From the NCBI RefSeq assembly GCF_042610425.1, contig NZ_JBGJZM010000001.1, positions 62,001-126,000 of the forward strand: 64,000 nucleotides of DNA, given 5' to 3'. Numbering within the stretch: the first letter of the stretch is position 1; the number at the start of each line of letters is the position of its first letter. The position numbers and the translations under genes were made by a program. The stretch is from Ectobacillus sp042610425 (GTDB taxonomy: Bacteria; Bacillota; Bacilli; Bacillales; Bacillaceae_G). Below are positions 24,807 through 34,120 of this stretch, piece after piece. The notes under the pieces were generated by a model that saw only the letters and a program-made list of their open reading frames with translations, searched no databases and was not told where the DNA came from.

Positions 24807-24943
24807 AGTTGTTAAAAATAGATTACATAGCTAAATGTCGAAATAGAAAGGGGTTTTGTTGTAAAAAAGAGGAATTTGTCTAAAGGATTATGACATACAT
24901 ATACAGAATATTCCTAATTATGAAAAGAAAAGGAGGATGAGGA

Positions 24944-26527
24944 ATGAATCGTGAACAGTTAATAGCACCTATTCAGTATAATCTTGTTGAAGAATTTGAA
25001 AAGTATGCTGTACAAAAGGATAAGCTTGCTTTAATTTGGAGAAATGAAACAGGGGAAACAAAGCAGGTAACGTATGAAGAGTTAATACATGGTGCAAATA
25101 AAATTGGGAACGCTTTAGTAAATGAAGGTCTAAAGCAAGGAGATACAATTTTAATTATGGTACCGCGTCTTATTGAAGCATATATGATTTATATTGGAGC
25201 ACTGAAAGCTGGGCTTGTTGTCATCCCTAGTTCAGAAATGCTTCGAAAAAAAGATATTGAATATCGAATTGCCCATGGTGAGGTAAAAGCAATTGTCAGT
25301 TATGCTCCTTATGTCGGCCAATTTGAAGGTATTGAGGCATTATCTACTATAAGTACATTTGTTGTAGGTGACGATCCAATAGATGGATGGATTAGCATAA
25401 AGGAAAAGCTTCAAACAGAAAGTGAGATACTAGCTACTGCACCTACAAAACGTGATGACATGGCGTTCTTGTCATATACTTCTGGCACGACAGGAAATCC
25501 AAAAGGCGTCGTCCACACTCATGGTTGGGCTTTTGCACATTTGCGTACGAGTGCACCAAATTGGCTTGCTATTGAAGAAAACGACATTGTATGGGCGACG
25601 GCGAGCCCTGGTTGGCAGAAATGGATATGGAGTCCGTTCCTAGCTACTCTCGGTTCTGGTGCAACAGGATTTGTATATTTTGGTAGATTTGAGCCAAAAA
25701 CTTATCTATCGTTATTAAGCGAATATAATATTAATGTCTTGTGCTGCACCCCAACTGAGTATCGGTTGATGGCGAAGGTTGAGAAGCTCGAAACGTATCA
25801 GTTTCCTGCTCTTCATAGTGCTGTCTCAGCAGGTGAGCCATTAAATAGAGAAGTTATTGACACATTTCGACATCATTTTGGAGTGAACGTGCGTGATGGT
25901 TATGGTCAAACAGAAAATACATTGCTAGTTGGTGCTTTGAAGGAAATGGAAATTAGACCTGGATCAATGGGAAAACCAACACCTGGGAATAAAGTTGAGA
26001 TTGTAGATGAGGATGGTCAGCCTGTAGGTGTTGGGGAAGTAGGCGATATTGCCGTTCATATTAGTACCCCCGCCCTTTTCAAACATTATTATAAAGATGC
26101 CGAACGAACTGCAATGCAGTTTCGAGGAGATTATTACATTACAGGGGATAAGGCGACAATGGATGAAGATGGGTACTTTTGGTTTGAAGGACGTGGGGAT
26201 GATATTATTATTTCCTCGGGCTATACAATCGGACCATTTGAGGTAGAAGATGCGCTTGTAAAACATCCGTATGTAAGAGAATGTGCCGTTGTTGCAAGCC
26301 CAGATGAAGTAAGAGGGCATGTTGTTAAAGCATTCATCGTATTACAGGAGAATATTTCCGTAAATGAAGAGTTAATAGCTTTGCTTCAAAACCATGTGAA
26401 AGAACTGACAGCACCTTACAAATATCCGCGCAAAATTGAATTTGTAGAGGAACTGCCGAAAACGACATCGGGGAAAATTCGTCGAATCGACCTTCGAAAG
26501 CGTGAACTAGAGCCAGCTGCAGACTGA
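24944..26527 (+). CDS. mbcS: acyl-CoA synthetase MbcS (YtcI)
   Basis: AMP-forming short- and branched-chain acyl-CoA synthetase, linked to use of branched-chain carboxylic acids as precursors of branched fatty acids. The 527 residues show YTSGTTGNPKGVVHTHG (P-loop), DGYGQTENT, the YITGDKATMDEDGYFWFEGR hinge and PKTTSGKIRR with the catalytic Lys at about residue 511. It is a paralogue of AcsA at 16.3 kb and shares the Lys motif that AcuA-type enzymes modify. AAAGGAGGATGAGG precedes the ATG. Confidence 0.9.
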   Translation: MNREQLIAPIQYNLVEEFEKYAVQKDKLALIWRNETGETKQVTYEELIHGANKIGNALVNEGLKQGDTILIMVPRLIEAYMIYIGALKAGLVVIPSSEMLRKKDIEYRIAHGEVKAIVSYAPYVGQFEGIEALSTISTFVVGDDPIDGWISIKEKLQTESEILATAPTKRDDMAFLSYTSGTTGNPKGVVHTHGWAFAHLRTSAPNWLAIEENDIVWATASPGWQKWIWSPFLATLGSGATGFVYFGRFEPKTYLSLLSEYNINVLCCTPTEYRLMAKVEKLETYQFPALHSAVSAGEPLNREVIDTFRHHFGVNVRDGYGQTENTLLVGALKEMEIRPGSMGKPTPGNKVEIVDEDGQPVGVGEVGDIAVHISTPALFKHYYKDAERTAMQFRGDYYITGDKATMDEDGYFWFEGRGDDIIISSGYTIGPFEVEDALVKHPYVRECAVVASPDEVRGHVVKAFIVLQENISVNEELIALLQNHVKELTAPYKYPRKIEFVEELPKTTSGKIRRIDLRKRELEPAAD

Positions 26528-26570
26528 TGCTACACAGTGTATGACAAAAAGTTTAGGGAGTAATCAGAAT

Positions 26571-26619
26571 GAAAAGGTAAACAGGAAAGAATTTCTTCCT
26601 TGTTTACCTTTTCTTTTTT
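26571..26619 (+). terminator. mbcS terminator
   Basis: AAAAGGTAAACA...TGTTTACCTTTT stem with extra internal pairing (GGAA/TTCC), followed by a T-rich tail. Confidence 0.88.
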
Positions 26620-26646
26620 ATACTGGGAAAAAGAGGAGGGTGAATG

Positions 26647-28206
26647 ATGGGAGAATTGTGGTATGGAGGAACCATTTATACGATGCGGGTTGAAAATGAA
26701 ACAGTAGAAGCTGTGTATGTGCAAGATGGAAAGATTGTAGATATAGGAACGAAGGAACGATTGTGCGGTACCTATTATATTGACACGTATCACCATATTC
26801 GAGGAAATACGATGTTTCCTGGTTTTGTAGATAGTCATCTTCATCTCATTGGTCATGGTGAGCGTTTATTGCGGCTTGATTTAACAGCATGTACATCCTA
26901 TGCCGAGATGCTTGCACTTGTAGAAGAGAGAGTGAAGGAAACACCAGAAGGAGAATGGATTATTGGAGAGGGATGGGATGAAAATAGATTTGTGGATACG
27001 AAAACCATTCATAAAAAAGACGTAGATGCCATATCCAGTAAGCATTTCATTGTATTAAAACGCGTATGCAGGCATGCCATACTTGTAAATTCTAATGTAC
27101 TAAGGCAAGCAGAAATCACGCCTGCGACAGACAAAAAGGGCGGAGTAATTGCTAGAGATGAGCATGGATTAACCGGTGTATTGCACGATAATGCACAGCA
27201 ATTGGTATACAATATACTTCCGAAAAACAGTCAACAATATGTTAGACATGCCCTGCAGATAGCTATTCAGGATTGTTATGAAAACGGGCTTGTAGGAGGA
27301 CATACGGAAGATTTGCACTATTACGATGGATTTGAAAATACGTATGAAGCTTATCGCCATTGTATGAAGAAAACACCGTTTAAGGCTCATTTGCTTGTTC
27401 ATTATGCTGAAATGGCCCATCTTCACAACCATTCGGAGGAGCATTACATCGAATTTGGTGCAATTAAAATGTTTGTAGACGGTTCGTTAGGGGGACGAAC
27501 TGCACTGCTAAGTAAGCCTTATTCTGATATGCCTAACACCCAAGGTATCGCTGTATTGGAACGAGAAGAAGTAGCGATGCTTGTAAAACAGGCACGCCAA
27601 ATCAATAGAACGGTAGCCGTACATGCAATTGGAGATTTAGCATTCCAATACGTGGTAGAGGCAATAGAGGCGTATCCACCTCCATATGGTATGCGTGATC
27701 GAATTATCCATTGCCAAGTGCTACGTAGTGATTTAATACAACGGGCTAAACATCTTTCTGTTGTTTTAGACATTCAACCGATTTTCGTCAGCTCGGATTT
27801 CCCATCTGCTATTGAAAAATTAGGATCTGAGCGTTTGCGCTATTCGTACTCGTGGAAAACATTGTTGCAGGAGGGATTGGAATGTGCAGGGGGATCGGAT
27901 GCACCTATTTCTGATGTAAGTCCAATTGCCTCTATTCATGCAGCGGTTTCACGACTAGATGCAGAGGGAAGATGCTATCAACCCGAGGAATGCTTATCCT
28001 CTTTTGAAGCAATCTCACTCTATACAAAGGGAAGTGCTAAGGCTATCCATAAAGAAAAGGTAAGAGGAATCATTGGTTTCGGATATGAGGCTGACTTTAC
28101 TATTGTAGATAGCGATATAGTCACGATGCCGCCGAATGATATTGCAAATGCCAAGATTACAATGACAGTAATTGATGGAATGATTGTATACAACAAATTA
28201 CTGTAA
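26647..28206 (+). CDS. ytcJ: YtcJ, amidohydrolase (metal-dependent, YtcJ-type)
   Basis: A 519-residue amidohydrolase-superfamily enzyme. The metal-binding FPGFVDSHLHLIGHG has the HxH motif near residue 65, AVHAIGD supplies further metal-ligand His, and GGSDAPIS contains the conserved Asp. The N- and C-terminal beta-sandwich ends (GGTIYTMR and DFTIVDSDI) are typical. The substrate of this subfamily is not established. ATG 26647 has better spacing from GAGGAGG than the adjacent ATG 26644. Confidence 0.87.
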   Translation: MGELWYGGTIYTMRVENETVEAVYVQDGKIVDIGTKERLCGTYYIDTYHHIRGNTMFPGFVDSHLHLIGHGERLLRLDLTACTSYAEMLALVEERVKETPEGEWIIGEGWDENRFVDTKTIHKKDVDAISSKHFIVLKRVCRHAILVNSNVLRQAEITPATDKKGGVIARDEHGLTGVLHDNAQQLVYNILPKNSQQYVRHALQIAIQDCYENGLVGGHTEDLHYYDGFENTYEAYRHCMKKTPFKAHLLVHYAEMAHLHNHSEEHYIEFGAIKMFVDGSLGGRTALLSKPYSDMPNTQGIAVLEREEVAMLVKQARQINRTVAVHAIGDLAFQYVVEAIEAYPPPYGMRDRIIHCQVLRSDLIQRAKHLSVVLDIQPIFVSSDFPSAIEKLGSERLRYSYSWKTLLQEGLECAGGSDAPISDVSPIASIHAAVSRLDAEGRCYQPEECLSSFEAISLYTKGSAKAIHKEKVRGIIGFGYEADFTIVDSDIVTMPPNDIANAKITMTVIDGMIVYNKLL

Positions 28207-28305
28207 ATTGCGTATAGGTTCCGCCTTTACTATATGATGCAAGAATAAGGTTTATTTCGAATAGAATCAGTCAATAATGGGAACGGAGTGAAAGGGTGAG
28301 CGGAT

Positions 28306-28944
28306 ATGCATTGGTTTATACTCGTACTTATACTGTTACTTACACTTTTTCTAGTTCTATTTATTACGACCATTTCCATTAAATTGATGGCATTCTATTC
28401 GGAAGAAAAACAACAGCTACATGTACAAGTGAGAATTTTCTTCATTCGTTATACATTTGATGTAATTGCACTTGTGAAAAAATTTCAAAAGAAAGAAACG
28501 AAATCCAGGGAAAATGATACGAAACAAGACATGCCTCATGAACCCTTCTTATTGTATACCATTGAAAAAATATCAGACATGATAAAAAGCATGGTAGATA
28601 TCCATACTATAAGCAAAGACTTCTTTCGCAAAGTCAAAGTGAAACAATTTTCATGGTGTTCTTATATTGGAACAGGGGATGCAGCTAGTACGGGGTTGTT
28701 TTCAGGATTCATATGGTCCGTAAAGGGGCTGATGGTTGGAATTCTTAGTACGTACACAAAGGTGAAAACATTGCCTAAGCTTGCAGTTACTCCTGTATAT
28801 GATGGAACGTTAACCATTTCAGAGCTAACGTGCATTTTTTCTTTTCGCACGTTTCATCTGCTTTATTTTGTACTTTGCCTATTTCGTTATATGCATAAAC
28901 GGCATACAATAGTTGTTCATGCAAATGAAAATAAAAATGTTTGA
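28306..28944 (+). CDS. ytfI: YtfI, DUF2953 membrane-associated protein
   Basis: A 212-residue protein with an N-terminal transmembrane helix (about residues 3-24, FILVLILLLTLFLVLFITTI) and a further hydrophobic segment near the C-terminus (about 178-195). It matches DUF2953 (YtfI), a sporulation-associated family without known activity. AAAGGGTGAG precedes the ATG. It sits just before gerW, its usual partner in Bacillus, probably in one unit. Confidence 0.85.
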   Translation: MHWFILVLILLLTLFLVLFITTISIKLMAFYSEEKQQLHVQVRIFFIRYTFDVIALVKKFQKKETKSRENDTKQDMPHEPFLLYTIEKISDMIKSMVDIHTISKDFFRKVKVKQFSWCSYIGTGDAASTGLFSGFIWSVKGLMVGILSTYTKVKTLPKLAVTPVYDGTLTISELTCIFSFRTFHLLYFVLCLFRYMHKRHTIVVHANENKNV

Positions 28945-29000
28945 AATTGAAAATAAAGTGGTCTGTTTAATGTAAAGGTAAATGGAAGGAGGTAATTTGT

Positions 29001-29408
29001 ATGACAGTACACCCTATTCAAGGGTTAATGACAACTGCCATGGAACATGTAAAACAAATGGTTGATGTGAATACAATACTTAGCGATCCAATTCTTTCTC
29101 CTGATGGAAGTGTTATTATTACCGTTTCAAAGGCTAGCTTCGGATTTGCAGCTGGTGGAAGTGAATTTGGAAAGCAGGACGAAGAAGGCGATTTTGCATT
29201 TGGTGGTGGGAGTGGTGGTGGTGTTTCCCTGCTACCGGTGGCCTTTCTAATTCTAACTGGAAAAGGAATAAAACTGTTACATCTAGATGAACATTCCCAT
29301 TTACTAGATAAAATAGTTGAATACGCTCCTGAGGCTATTGAAAAAGTACAAGAGTTCTTTCAAAAACGTGAAGATGTATCCAAAAATGTGGATGAAACTA
29401 TACTTTAA
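29001..29408 (+). CDS. gerW: GerW family sporulation protein YtfJ
   Basis: A 135-residue spore protein; in B. subtilis GerW is needed for an efficient germination response to alanine and is made in the forespore. Characteristic features are HPIQGLMTTAMEHVKQMVDV at the N-terminus, DGSVIITVSKASFGFAAGG and a Gly-rich loop (GGGSGGGVSLLPVAFL). GGAAGGAGG precedes the ATG. Confidence 0.92.
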   Translation: MTVHPIQGLMTTAMEHVKQMVDVNTILSDPILSPDGSVIITVSKASFGFAAGGSEFGKQDEEGDFAFGGGSGGGVSLLPVAFLILTGKGIKLLHLDEHSHLLDKIVEYAPEAIEKVQEFFQKREDVSKNVDETIL

Positions 29409-29414
29409 AAATAT

Positions 29415-29451
29415 CGAACAAGGATGGAGAAGTTCGCTTCATCCTTGTTCG
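29415..29451 (+). terminator. hairpin after gerW
   Basis: CGAACAAGGATG pairs with CATCCTTGTTCG around a 13-base loop. The tail GTGCTTGATTT is a poor U-tract. Confidence 0.55.
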
Positions 29452-29557
29452 TGTGCTTGATTTAGCATTATAAAAATGAAGTTGTTTTATTTGCATTCTA
29501 TTTATAATATCTCTATCATTTATAATGTACATATTTGTTTATAAGGAGGATGTCGAG

Positions 29558-30058
29558 ATGGCAACAGTTACGTTTAAAAAGAATCCAGTTACATTACTTG
29601 GTACAGAAGTAAAAGTAGGGGACAAAGCACCTAATTTTACAGTTTTAGCAAATGATTTATCTCCCGTTACATTGGATTCATACAAGGGTGCGGTAAAATT
29701 AATTAGTGTAGTTCCTTCTGTTGATACAGGAGTATGTGATGCACAAACTCGCCGTTTCAATGAAGAAGCTTCTAAAATTGGTAACGTTAAAGTATTAACT
29801 ATCAGCAATGACCTACCATTTGCACAAAAACGTTGGTGCGCAAATAGTGGCTTAGACAACGTTGTAACTCTTTCTGATCACCGTGATTTATCATTTGGTC
29901 AAGCATATGGAACTGTTATGAAAGAACTTCGTTTATTAGCTCGTGCTGTATTCGTTGTAGATAGCGAAGATAAAGTAACTTACGTAGAATATGTAAGCGA
30001 AGGCACAACTCACCCTAATTATGAAGCTGCTATTGAAGCTGCAAAAGCTGCAAAATAA
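29558..30058 (+). CDS. tpx: thiol peroxidase
   Basis: Atypical 2-Cys peroxiredoxin that reduces hydrogen and alkyl peroxides with thioredoxin. 166 residues. The peroxidatic Cys60 is in PSVDTGVCDAQTR and the resolving Cys94 in KRWCANSG, a spacing of 34 as in the Tpx family. ATG 29558 follows AAGGAGGATG by 6-7 bases; the open frame upstream of it has no independent support. Codon choice is highly biased (many GTA, GTT, AAA), suggesting strong expression. Confidence 0.96.
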   Translation: MATVTFKKNPVTLLGTEVKVGDKAPNFTVLANDLSPVTLDSYKGAVKLISVVPSVDTGVCDAQTRRFNEEASKIGNVKVLTISNDLPFAQKRWCANSGLDNVVTLSDHRDLSFGQAYGTVMKELRLLARAVFVVDSEDKVTYVEYVSEGTTHPNYEAAIEAAKAAK

Positions 30059-30074
30059 TCGTACTTTGAATGAG

Positions 30075-30105
30075 AACGTCCTCTTTTTAGGAGGGCGTTT
30101 TTTTG
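30075..30105 (+). terminator. tpx terminator
   Basis: AACGTCCTC and GAGGGCGTT (one G-U pair) with a seven-T tail. Confidence 0.82.
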
Positions 30106-30195
30106 TCTAATAATTCATCTACATCTATTCTGTTGCCGGTTGTATCGTGATATGATATAACCTATGTGTATGATTTGGACAGGGAGGTTTATGTA

Positions 30196-31191
30196 ATGAG
30201 TACAGCGGTAGAAACGCTTTTTTCAATCTTTGATACATCATCGATTTTATTACGTAAAGAACTCGATGTGACATATTTAGAAGCATTAATTGAAACTGGA
30301 GACAATCTGTTTGAAGGGGCCATTCTCCAACAAGGACTGCATACGTCTACCAGTGAAAGATTACAAACGGAGTACGATACATATCAAAACAGTTCCTATA
30401 CGAGTGAGGATATTCGAAAGGCATTTCAGCTTTGCTTGTTAAAAGGAATGAAAGAAGGAATACAAGCTCATCATGAGATGACACCAGATGCAGTTGGGTT
30501 ATTCATAAGCTATTTGTTTTCTCGGTTTTTTGAAGGGAAGAAACAGATTTCAATCTTAGACCCAGCAGCAGGAACAGCGAATTTACTGACAACTATTTTT
30601 AATACACGCGATCAAGAAACAACTGTTTCCGGATATGCAGTAGAAGTGGATGATGTATTATTGCGCCTTGCTTATGTAAATGCCAATTTGCAAAAGCATG
30701 CCATTGAATTTTTTAACCAAGATGGATTAGCCCCTCTATATATTGATCCGGTAGATGCAGTTGTGTGTGACTTACCTATAGGCTATTATCCAAATGAAGA
30801 GCGGGCAAAAGAATTTTCTTTACGTGCAGAAGATGGTATGTCATTTTCTCATCATCTATTTATGGAGCAAAGTATGAAATATACGAAAGAGGGAGGATAT
30901 TTGTTCTTTCTCATTCCAAACTCTTTATTTGAAAGTGAGCAAGCCCTAAAATTACACACATTCTTACAGGAAACGTGCTATGTACAAGGTGTAATGCAAT
31001 TACCAATATCTATGTTTGCAAATGAAAAGCAGGCGAAAAGTATATTTATATTGCAAAAGAAGGGTGATCAAGTAAATCCTCCGAAACAAGCGATGTTAGC
31101 AGAATTGCCAAAGTTTACTAACCGAACTGGAATGGAACAAATCATGGCACAAATTACTGCTTGGTTTCAAGATAATAAACAAGTAAAATAA
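30196..31191 (+). CDS. ytxK: YtxK, class I SAM-dependent (N6-adenine-type) methyltransferase
   Basis: A 331-residue protein like the M subunits of type I DNA methyltransferases but free-standing. Motif I is LDPAAGTANLL (SAM binding) and motif IV is CDLPIGYYP in place of the canonical NPPY/F, so the catalytic tetrapeptide is DLPI. An N-terminal helical region covers about residues 1-95. No specificity or restriction subunit is nearby, so this is not a restriction system. ATG 30196 follows GGGAGG. Located between tpx and ackA as in B. subtilis; the substrate is unknown. Confidence 0.87.
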   Translation: MSTAVETLFSIFDTSSILLRKELDVTYLEALIETGDNLFEGAILQQGLHTSTSERLQTEYDTYQNSSYTSEDIRKAFQLCLLKGMKEGIQAHHEMTPDAVGLFISYLFSRFFEGKKQISILDPAAGTANLLTTIFNTRDQETTVSGYAVEVDDVLLRLAYVNANLQKHAIEFFNQDGLAPLYIDPVDAVVCDLPIGYYPNEERAKEFSLRAEDGMSFSHHLFMEQSMKYTKEGGYLFFLIPNSLFESEQALKLHTFLQETCYVQGVMQLPISMFANEKQAKSIFILQKKGDQVNPPKQAMLAELPKFTNRTGMEQIMAQITAWFQDNKQVK

Positions 31192-31245
31192 TGAAATCCG
31201 TATACATAAAAAACAGATTTCATAAATTCAGTATAGAAATAAGGT

Positions 31246-31286
31246 AAGGTGAAACTCGAGAATTTGTGTAGTTTCACCTTTCTTTA
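31246..31286 (+). terminator. ytxK terminator
   Basis: AAGGTGAAACT and AGTTTCACCTT with a T-rich tail. Confidence 0.85.
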
Positions 31287-31443
31287 TTATATGCTTCACA
31301 AATTAAACATATATGTCCATTTTGTTTTGATTTCGTATTCATAATTGAATTTGAAGGATTACGATGTTTAAATTTTAATACGACTGTTTACTTAGGTTAG
31401 ATTGTTTCAATAAAGGCATGGAAAAGAAGGGGATGAAACAAGC

Positions 31444-32637
31444 ATGTCAAAAATTATTGCGATAAATTCTGGAAGTTCTTCTTTAAAGTTTCAGTTATTT
31501 GAAATGCCAAGTGAGAATGTTATTACAAAAGGTTTGATTGAACGAATCGGCATGAAGGATAGTATCTTTAAAATAACGATAAATGGAAATGAAACGACTG
31601 AGGTCTTTGATATAGCTAATCATGGTGAAGCTGTGCAAGTGCTAGTAAATGCTTTAACAAGTTCGCATATTATTCAATCGCTAGATGAAATTTGCGGTAT
31701 TGGTCATCGTGTTGTACACGGTGGAGAAATATTTCAGGATTCTGCTCTCATCACTGACGAGGTTATTCGTGAGATTGAAGTGTTAGGTGAACTAGCTCCT
31801 TTACATAATCCAGCGAATATTACAGGTATTATGGCGTTTAGGAAGGTAATACCTCATGTTCCTTCTGTCGCAGTTTTTGATACTGCCTTTCATCAAACAA
31901 TGAAGGAAGAGGCATTTTTATATAGTGTACCTTATGAGTATTATGAAGACTATCGTGTTCGTAAATACGGTTTTCATGGAATTTCTCATAAATATGTTAC
32001 GCAGCAAGCGGCATTATTCTTACACAAGCCATTAAAAAGTCTGCGACTTTTATCATGTCATGTAGGGAATGGGGTGAGTATTGCTGCAGTAGAAGATGGA
32101 AAATCAATTAATACATCGATGGGGTTCACTCCACTTGCAGGAGTGCCGATGGGAACACGTTCAGGAAATATTGATCCGGCACTAATTCCTTATATAATGA
32201 AAAAAACGAATCAATCAGTTGAAAAAGTGGTCGAAGTGTTAAATACGAAAAGTGGTCTTCTTGGAGTTTCGGGTATTTCAAGTGACTTAAGGGATATTAT
32301 TGAAGCGGAGAAAAAAGGAAATAGACGAGCAAAATATGCAATCGATATATTTGTTAATCGTATTCATCAATATGTAGGCTCTTATGCAGCTAGAATGAAA
32401 GGTATGGATGCAATTATTTTTACTGCAGGTATTGGAGAAAACAGTGCAATGATTCGTGAACGTATTCTTGAAGGGTTAGAATTTATGGGAGTATACTGTG
32501 ATCCAAAACGAAATCACTATGTGAATGGGGAAGAAGCATGCATTTCATATCCCCATTCACCTGTAAAAATACTTGTGATCCCAACGAATGAAGAAGTAAT
32601 GATTGCACGTGATGTGATGCGAGTAGCTAATGTATAA
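31444..32637 (+). CDS. ackA: acetate kinase
   Basis: Converts acetyl phosphate and ADP to acetate and ATP in overflow metabolism. 397 residues. Signatures are INSGSSSLKFQL at the N-terminus, HRVVHGGE, FHGISHKYV and the late TAGIGENS motif. AAGGGGATG lies upstream of ATG 31444. I looked for the cre site known upstream of B. subtilis ackA and saw no good match in 31192-31443. Confidence 0.96.
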   Translation: MSKIIAINSGSSSLKFQLFEMPSENVITKGLIERIGMKDSIFKITINGNETTEVFDIANHGEAVQVLVNALTSSHIIQSLDEICGIGHRVVHGGEIFQDSALITDEVIREIEVLGELAPLHNPANITGIMAFRKVIPHVPSVAVFDTAFHQTMKEEAFLYSVPYEYYEDYRVRKYGFHGISHKYVTQQAALFLHKPLKSLRLLSCHVGNGVSIAAVEDGKSINTSMGFTPLAGVPMGTRSGNIDPALIPYIMKKTNQSVEKVVEVLNTKSGLLGVSGISSDLRDIIEAEKKGNRRAKYAIDIFVNRIHQYVGSYAARMKGMDAIIFTAGIGENSAMIRERILEGLEFMGVYCDPKRNHYVNGEEACISYPHSPVKILVIPTNEEVMIARDVMRVANV

Positions 32638-32709
32638 CAGGACTATCTCCTCTATTTTTCTCTATGGTATAATATAGAAAAATGTCTTCGTGACAAGGGG
32701 TGGTTTCTT

Positions 32710-33546
32710 GTGGGGCTTTCTTTGCGTGAACAGAAACTTTGGAATGAAATCCAACATTGGGAAAACCAGTTGGAAGAACAAGATGTAACGGACTTTCAAC
32801 TTGCTTTTGATAAGTGGTTAAACCGTACCTTCTCTCAGCTTTCAAATGATCAGCAAAATGAATTTTTTGCAAGAGTAGATGGATGGTTATTCCATCTCCA
32901 TGCATTGATTCATAGCTCACAATCCCAACTAGATGCGCGAAATAGAATTCTTTCTAGCGCTCGCCTCTTTGATGAAACGATAGAATATATTGAGGATTTA
33001 CGGAAACTATCTATTGACCAACTTATGTATATTGCTGAGAATCAAATTGCTCGGCATCGCTTGTATTCGTTTGTACAAGGCGGGGCAACTGGTGCAGGGG
33101 GCTTTCTATTTCTATCTATTGATTTTCCTGTTATGATTGCTATTAACCTAAAGGCTGTTCAAATTATTGCAACTTCGTATGGGTATAATGTAAATCGACC
33201 TTATGAAATGATGCTTGCTCTTAAAGTATTTCATGCATCTATTTTACCATTACGTATGCAGCAAGCTGCATGGTACGACTTAGTGCACGATATAAAGAAA
33301 TCTGAAGAAGAGCCGTTTTTCTATGAAGGAGTCGATGAAGTCATCGACAGTGGATCTTTATTAGTTGTATTAAAACAAAGTATAAAAATGTTTGTCATAC
33401 ATTCTGCAAGGAGAAAACTTATCCAAGGCATTCCGATTATTGGCGTTGCTGTAGGATCGGTCTTTAATTATAGACTGACGCGAAATGTAACAGATTTTGC
33501 TCATCGTTTTTATCAGATGCGTTATCTATATGGAAAACAATCTTAA
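32710..33546 (+). CDS. EcsC family protein
   Basis: A 278-residue protein of the EcsC family, named after the third gene of an ABC exporter operon, with unknown activity. The central region GGATGAGGFLFLSIDFPVMI (about residues 120-140) and IPIIGVAVGSVFNYRLT (about 238-254) are hydrophobic and typical. GTG 32710 follows AAGGGGTGG. A TATAAT at 32668-32673 could be its -10 box. No other ecs gene is nearby. Confidence 0.83.
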   Translation: MGLSLREQKLWNEIQHWENQLEEQDVTDFQLAFDKWLNRTFSQLSNDQQNEFFARVDGWLFHLHALIHSSQSQLDARNRILSSARLFDETIEYIEDLRKLSIDQLMYIAENQIARHRLYSFVQGGATGAGGFLFLSIDFPVMIAINLKAVQIIATSYGYNVNRPYEMMLALKVFHASILPLRMQQAAWYDLVHDIKKSEEEPFFYEGVDEVIDSGSLLVVLKQSIKMFVIHSARRKLIQGIPIIGVAVGSVFNYRLTRNVTDFAHRFYQMRYLYGKQS

Positions 33547-33559
33547 GCGGTTCCTTACA

Positions 33560-33619
33560 ATAAAAAAGGCTCCCTGTTAGCTTACAGTTATATAAGTTAA
33601 CGAGGGAGCCTTTTTTATT
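33560..33619 (+). terminator. terminator after the EcsC-family gene
   Basis: AATAAAAAAGGCTCCCT and AGGGAGCCTTTTTTATT form a long perfect outer stem, with GTTA/TAAC continuing inside. Confidence 0.88.
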
Positions 33620-33684
33620 ATTTTTAAATGGTTAGTAAGAATTGGTAGCTTTCTGTGAAACGATTATCTTACCTTTATTCACTC

Positions 33685-34002
33685 TTATGCGTGTGCTTTT
33701 CCAGCTGATATATCCTGGTTCGTTCGATACCAAAGCCATAGGTCATTAATGATAGAAGCAAGTTCTGCAATTTCGCTATTTAACATACAAGAAGTTTTGA
33801 AATTTTCTTCGTTATCTAGCTGATCTTGCTTCGTACGGATGTTGTTTTCTAAATCTGCAATTCGATCCGGTATTCTTCCTCGTATCATTTCCCATTTCAG
33901 CAAAATCCCTTGTTGTGTATACACAGAAATCTCGTCCCAATCTTCAATAATGTGAGGTGTTGCAATTCCAAGTCGTTCATTGAATATGAAATAATGTTCC
34001 AT
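33685..34002 (-). CDS. small protein of unknown function
   Basis: A 105-residue soluble protein starting MEHYFIFNERLGIATPHI, with a predicted helical, charged middle (RIADLENNIRTKQDQLDNEE) and a C-terminal helix containing WLWYRTNQ. I do not recognise a family. AAGGGGGAGAA precedes the ATG at 34002, so it is probably a real gene. It is divergent from argG and convergent with the EcsC-family gene. Confidence 0.6.
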   Translation of the reverse strand: MEHYFIFNERLGIATPHIIEDWDEISVYTQQGILLKWEMIRGRIPDRIADLENNIRTKQDQLDNEENFKTSCMLNSEIAELASIINDLWLWYRTNQDISAGKAHA

Positions 34003-34120
34003 AAATTCTCCCCCTTGCTTCTTTATATTCTATACGAATTTGCGAAAAACTTCGAAAGAATTGTTCCAAAACTTCAAAAATAATGGTTGCATCTTATGTA
34101 GAAAGTTGTTAAAGTATGAT

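Noticed and set aside
30196..31191. ytxK as part of a restriction-modification or other defence system
   Set aside because: No restriction, specificity or other defence gene is nearby; the neighbours are tpx and ackA, the normal Bacillus arrangement.
31192..31443. Search for a cre site upstream of ackA
   Set aside because: CcpA activates ackA in B. subtilis, but no sequence here matches the cre consensus well enough to report.
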